Below are positions 59,332 to 64,000 of a stretch of DNA of 64,000 bases, one piece after another. A program made the position numbers and the translations under genes. Each line of letters starts with the position of its first letter. Positions within the stretch are counted from its first letter, which is position 1. The notes beneath the pieces are model-generated. The model was given only the letters and a program-made list of their open reading frames with translations. It was not told the origin of the DNA and did not search any database. The stretch is from Aphelenchoides besseyi (lineage: Eukaryota; Nematoda; Chromadorea; Rhabditida; Aphelenchoididae): positions 2,790,001 through 2,854,000 of the forward strand of contig JAMPIQ010000002.1 in assembly GCA_024699855.1 (NCBI GenBank), given 5' to 3'.

Positions 59332-60372
59332 ATGGACCGTTCAAACGACTACGACTCTAATCCGACTGATGACTACACGAAGTTTCATTTCGCTCAGGCG
59401 ACTGTGAAGATCATTCACAATGTTGGATTCGAAGCGGCGAGCTCAACAAACATCGAGATTCTCACCGCCTTGATGTTTCGGTACTTCGAAAATATTTGTG
59501 ATCAAGTCAACAAACTCACAGAGAACAGTCGGTTTTCATTTTCGAAGGATCTGATTTCAATCTTCTGTTTCAGGAGCGTCGTGCCTCTCGACTTTCGATC
59601 TTTTGGATTTCGTTTTTAAAACTCAAAACTTTTCTTACGCGGAGGTTTACGATTACATTCAACAAGTTCGGAGTATTTCGGATGATTCGAAGGTACGCAC
59701 AGAAAACAACCTTGATTCTGTGAACTCGCTCTTCAGATACCGAAGTATCCGGTTGAAGGATTCGTTGAAACGGAAACTCAAATGGACGTTCGACTTGCTG
59801 ATCCATTCGCCAAACAGATTCCGACAATCCAGAAAGTGGAGGAAACAAACAAGAAACTGAAAAAGAAGTATCAGAAGGAAAAAGCCCAATCGCGTTTTCA
59901 ACAATCGAATGTGATTCAGAAACCAACCGAAAAACCAAAAGAAACTCTAGGGTCAGCAAAATTTCATTGCGTCTTTTAATCCGTGGATTTCAGACTTTTC
60001 GATGGCAACAGATCTCTTCCCGACTTCACTTCCATGGGCGCTGAAACGTTAGGATTCCGTAAGTTTCAGTGTTTCCATGTTTCTGTAGCTTTCGGTTTTT
60101 CAGCACTTTCGCCAATCAAACTGCGAATCAAATTGCCGAAAAAGGAGAAGAAATCGAAAGACAAAGAAAAGAAGAAATCGAAAGAGAAATCATCAACGAA
60201 GAGATCCAAGACATGTGATATTGCGGTCAAAAAAGAATCTCAAACGTCCAATTCGCTGAAAGAAAACGTTCAACCGAAATTGATACTTCGAATTCCACTG
60301 CCGACTCAAATGAATAAATCTCAACAACCAATCGACAATCTACCTCGACGTTCTCTTCGTCGTGCCCGTTGA
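59332..60372 (+). CDS. TAF3-like histone-fold protein (TFIID subunit candidate)
   Basis: ATG 59332. The N-terminus has a Bromo_TP/histone-fold pattern: FHFAQATVKIIHNVGFEAAS, IEILTALMFRYFENICDQV, then across a 46-bp intron ASCLSTFDLLDFVFKTQNF and VYDYIQQVRSISDDS. The following KIPKYPVEGFVE aligns with the PxFPV segment after the fold in TAF3. The middle is a coiled, charged stretch (VEETNKKLKKKYQKEKAQ), and the C-terminal third is very Lys-rich (KKEKKSKDKEKKKSKEK). A final LPRRSLRRAR is basic. No PHD finger is present, unlike vertebrate TAF3. Five exons with 40-46 bp introns. The expected role, promoter recognition within TFIID in the nucleus, is inferred; TAF8-like is the main alternative. 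Confidence 0.72.
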
Positions 60373-60498
60373 ATCTGTTTCAAGGCTTTTTTTCATGTAT
60401 CCATACCATAAAGAGAGAGTAAATAACATTACAATATCAATTTTTTAGTTTATTTTACTACCCGTTTTCATGATATTGAAAGTGTCTTGATGCGTGAA

Positions 60499-61933
60499 TC
60501 AACTGTTTCGTTTGTCATCCGGTCGAAGTAAATAGACCAAAGGATTTCGATCGACCCGTGGAACTTTTGTGTGTTGCTCATAAGCTAAAGTTTCTGTTCA
60601 CGTTTAGTACTGAACTTCACTTACCATCTACAGTGCAATGATGCCATTCGGTTGAGTTGATTCGACGATCCAAATCAAAATCACAGTTTTGGAAGAAAAG
60701 ACGACCGCACTTTTTAACTCCAAGCCAACTTCTGATGAACGTTCGATATTTCCGCCATTCTGTTGGTTCCAACAGCTGAACACAAACACGTTTCGCGAAC
60801 TGTTTTTGGGTCACCTGCCTGATCTTTATTTTGATCCAATTCGTTGAATTTCCACTTCGCAACTTGACGTCTCGCCGACTTCATTCCACCACTGGGTACT
60901 CGACCGTTCATCCACATTTCTAGTCGAAATCGACTGAACAACATTTGAAGAAACCGTAGATTCTTTTTCTTTGAGCACTTAGACATCGGTTTCATACGAT
61001 TGCAATCAACTAGGTAGACAGAGCGGTCAAATAACGAGTAATTTTTCGATGTAGCAAAACCACATGGACGACGGGAAAAGAAAGTCGTTTTGTAGTCTAC
61101 GGGTGGATTACTTGTTGGAAGTTTATGGTAATCTAAACACACAGCATACACAAAGCAATGAATGACAACACACTTTTAGCTGCAGAATCGGCTTCTTTTA
61201 TTAGCGAAACGTTCGATTTTTTGTCCCAACAGTTGAGCCACTCAATTCGATTGAACGCTCGATCTCCATCTCGATCACAACGACGCAACAGTTCACGTGC
61301 ACACTGACCAACAGAGGATGAGGATTGAAAACGAAAACTTGCTACTTTCCATTCATAAGCGGAAACTCGATTGTCGTAATTTGTGTCAATACGATCGAAA
61401 TTATGGTCGATAACACGTGTAACCAATTGATAGCTCACTGATTCGAGTTTTGAATTCGTATAAAAAGTTGAGATCCACGTCTTAACTATTGAAGTCAAGA
61501 AGCGACGCCATGCAGCTTTTGAGCAATCAGTTTGATTAGTGGAGAATCTTGATTTTGCGATTTCCTCTTCTGCCACTTTTTTCTCGAACAGCTTCAGACG
61601 CTGCTCACGTTGAGATTCACCATAATGAGTGTCTGAAAGGCTATGTAAACAAAAGTAAACACATTCATTTACCTTTACAACGACCTTTGGCTTGTATCCG
61701 AATTTGAAGTCCAAAACATCGCATTCGTTCCAACTCACAAAAGTTCAAATAAGTGCGTCCATCGGAACCGCAAACGTAACTCAAGCCCAACCGCCAACAT
61801 TCAAAACGATGACATGGCGCTCGTGGAAATGCCTAAAACCAACCCCAATAACAAGCTCCCAATTGACGTTTACCTTCGCGAAGCATACAAAAAGCAGAAG
61901 GATAACACAGAAACTGAAATCCGTGCTCCGCAT
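60499..61933 (-). CDS. SMOC/testican-like secreted Kazal plus EF-hand protein
   Basis: Minus strand, start ATG 61933: signal peptide MRSTDFSFCVILLLFVCFA. A Kazal/follistatin module comes next (CHRFECWRLGLSYVCGSDG, CELERMRCFG, AKGRCK). Then two extracellular calcium-binding (SPARC-EC-like) units: LVTRVIDHNFDRIDTNYDN and LLRRCDRDGDRAFNRIEW in the first; VAKWKFNELDQNKD and CDFDLDRRINSTEWHHC in the second. EF-hand loop residues are mostly kept in DTNYDNRV and DRDGDRAF. The protein ends RPDDKRNS. In this family such proteins bind matrix and modulate growth-factor signalling. Between DQNKDQA and VTQKQFAKRV (about 60823) one extra base (GGCAGG) breaks the frame inside an EF loop, and the flanking homology shows both sides are coding. 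Confidence 0.82.
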
Positions 61934-64000
61934 GACCTTCACAATGCTAAACGTTCAACTTTCTTAGTGCAAGGCAAAAGGAAACAAGCTTATTTCCCAC
62001 GACTTCCGACTATGAAAACAATCTTCTCTCTTCAAATGACTAATAACAACAATCATTGACTCTTCATGCCTTTGTACTGCGAATGTCCTCAAATGTCATG
62101 AGAAACAAAGTGTTCAAGTGAAACGAAACGGTCGTTTTTCAAAAACCTTTGACACTCTTAAACCAAAGATTAACAACCAAAAGCATCTAATCGAAAAGAC
62201 AAAAAGAACAAAATTATTCAAACGTTGAAAAACCCGCCCAATCTCGAGGTTTTTGTGGCCGTCGCGTGTCAATTTTTTGGGTTCGAGAACAAGACGTCGC
62301 TTCACGGAAATGAGTCTCTGATTGATTGATTTATTACCTTAGCCATCGGTCGTGTTGTTTTTCGATTCACGATCCCATCATTTCTAACCGAAATAACAGA
62401 TCTATGCTTCGGAACACGCAATGGCATTTCCCGTCACACCAATCGAAAGTGAAAAATGACCCACGAACTGAAAACGTTTGTTGAACGAGATGGTTAGCGG
62501 TCTCTTTGATCTTGTTTGGATCTCAACTGTTGGGGTTGAAGTGACGTTGATTTCAAATTCCTCGCAATTTACTCAAAGTTTAATGTTCATCAGAAGAGGT
62601 CGAAACGAAACAACCAGTGGATTTCTGTTCAATTGGTTTGTTAGAGGAAACAGACGTTCAGTTCGTCTTCTGTCGATACACAGTGAAAACGAAAGTACAG
62701 AGGACTTGATTTCGTTCAAGTCGAGTTGTTGCCGGAATGATGTTCTTATTGAAAACGTCGTTCATCAGTTGTTTCGGAGAAGCTGTCAATTGAAACATTC
62801 GGTGATTGATGAAATCGTGTACGACCGTTTCAGAACCTCAAATTGCACGTTCAGCTAAAAGTCCAATCCCATTGTTTCAGTTTTTATCGAACATTTAAAA
62901 GTGCAGTGAAATTTCATGCTAATCCCGATTAGCAATAGTTACGATCAGTATGCTTTTTCAAATTTCACGACGAAAACCATTGGGCGTACGGAGTGTAACA
63001 TAAGGGACCACTTAAAGTCTCTACTTCCGTTACATTTCATATAACAAAAGGAAGTCGAATACAAGTGCTTATCGGTCTAACAGATCATTTACGTCAACGT
63101 TTTGAAATCCACCGTAACGTTTCGGACTTAAAAGCTTGGGATTATTCTTCTTGTCTCGCTCCTACGGTCAATTATGACGTCCACAGGATTAAAATCAACA
63201 CAACAGCATTGTTTATTTTAGCAGAAAATTTTAATTGCCGTTGGCAATCGTCATCTCTTCGAAATTGCGAACTAACAATCGACCGATTGCTTTGCAATTC
63301 CCAGAAAACCTGATTCGTCTACGCAAATTAAGAGATCATTTGTCTAATCAGATTTGTGGAGCATAACATGTCGAGTAGTTCACTAATTTGACGGCAGCCT
63401 TCGAATCCTCCTAACCACCTTCGAATTAAATCCACTGAACTTGTGTTCGGGCAACACATCATCTGTGGCCAATTGAAATGACTGATAACTCGAAAATTAG
63501 CAATTTAATCGATTCGCAGATTTCATTTTCTACGGAATTACAAGCGATTAGTTCAACCGCGTGCGCTTAATCCCCGACCAATTCGTCTCTTCCTGGAATC
63601 AAAGTTGAACGACCAATCCGCTCATCCAATTGCTCCCAAGAAACTCAATTTGCCGTTGATTAATTGCGAGAAATTGAGACCAAATTACTAGTTTGCGTCT
63701 TCGTTTCAATTCCCGTTATTGTTTTCATTGGACTTCGAAGACCAATCCGCAAACGTTTGTTCAACGAGAGTTCTTCTGATGTTGCGATTCGACTACCGTA
63801 GGATGATTATGCTGAAGAACAAAAGAGGTAGCTCGATGGTTGCAATGTAAACGATTTCGAATCGGTCCCATATCATACTGTAAACGTTCGTTAATCTCAT
63901 CCGCTTTTGTGGCACATTTTATTTTTGTACGTTAAGCGTCAGAATGCACAACAAAAATGAAAGAAATCCGAAGTTGTTTTGCTTGTGGATTAGTAGAATC
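61934..64000. other. 2 kb terminal region without a confident gene
   Basis: A frame at 62490-62858 (plus, about 122 codons) has several Ser/Asn-rich stretches and two adjacent cysteines but no domain, and an upstream short frame at 62456 does not splice to it. Nothing else convincing on either strand; this may be promoter and intergenic sequence of a gene beyond the window. Confidence 0.4.

Overview
The window is nuclear DNA of a nematode. Three cuticle collagen genes, a nematode-type receptor guanylate cyclase, two serpentine chemoreceptors, and ShKT, TIL and WAP cysteine-rich secreted proteins all point to a roundworm. Genes are close together on both strands. Most introns are only about 37-50 bp, with GTAAGT/GTGAGT donors and TTTCAG/TTTTAG acceptors. 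I cannot name the genus or clade from sequence alone. All gene models are hand-spliced from reading frames and family conservation, so exact junctions are inferences.

Layout. 0.1-4.4 kb: receptor guanylate cyclase. 4.8-6.2 kb: an unrecognised repeat-containing protein. 6.4-25.5 kb: a cluster of M1-family (aminopeptidase N-like) genes on both strands, holding five M1 modules in four genes. Two genes are ordinary single-module enzymes with altered GxMEN motifs, one is a homologue that has lost the whole zinc site, and one encodes two complete catalytic modules in one polypeptide. A secreted CUB-like protein, a tiny membrane protein and a broken UDP-glucuronosyltransferase lie inside the cluster. 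25.6-30.1 kb: small secreted proteins, including a ShKT protein with a poly-aspartate run and a lysine-rich tail, an aspartic-protease-like protein with damaged catalytic motifs, and a Pro/Ser-rich membrane protein.

32.1-40.9 kb: two intron-rich cuticle collagen genes, with a degenerate collagen copy and a hidden minus-strand gene between them. The second collagen has a 1.8 kb intron containing an opposite-strand gene. 41.0-42.3 kb: a 1.27 kb non-autonomous DNA transposon with about 163 bp inverted repeats, TAA duplications and an internal tRNA-like promoter. 43.6-53.1 kb: an unrecognised gene, a tentative MAM-like membrane protein, a WAP-type protein, a GNAT acetyltransferase, a TIL-type protease inhibitor, a small charged protein, and a protein with a Mos1-type helix-turn-helix. 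53.5-57.0 kb: two serpentine receptors and a membrane-anchored protein. 57.1-62 kb: a third collagen (minus), a TAF3-like histone-fold protein and a SMOC/testican-like Kazal plus EF-hand protein. 62-64 kb: nothing convincing.

How the genes fit together: most products are predicted to be secreted or membrane-bound. They suggest extracellular proteolysis (M1 enzymes, aspartic-like protein), its control (WAP, TIL, Kazal), matrix (collagens, SMOC-like) and sensing (cyclase, serpentine receptors). No operon is proven, but several genes carry an acceptor-like TTTCAG just before the ATG, as expected for spliced-leader trans-splicing.

The main caution is that several well-conserved genes need a single-base frame change to be read through, often in a homopolymer. 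These are either pseudogene lesions or, quite likely, residual long-read assembly indels.
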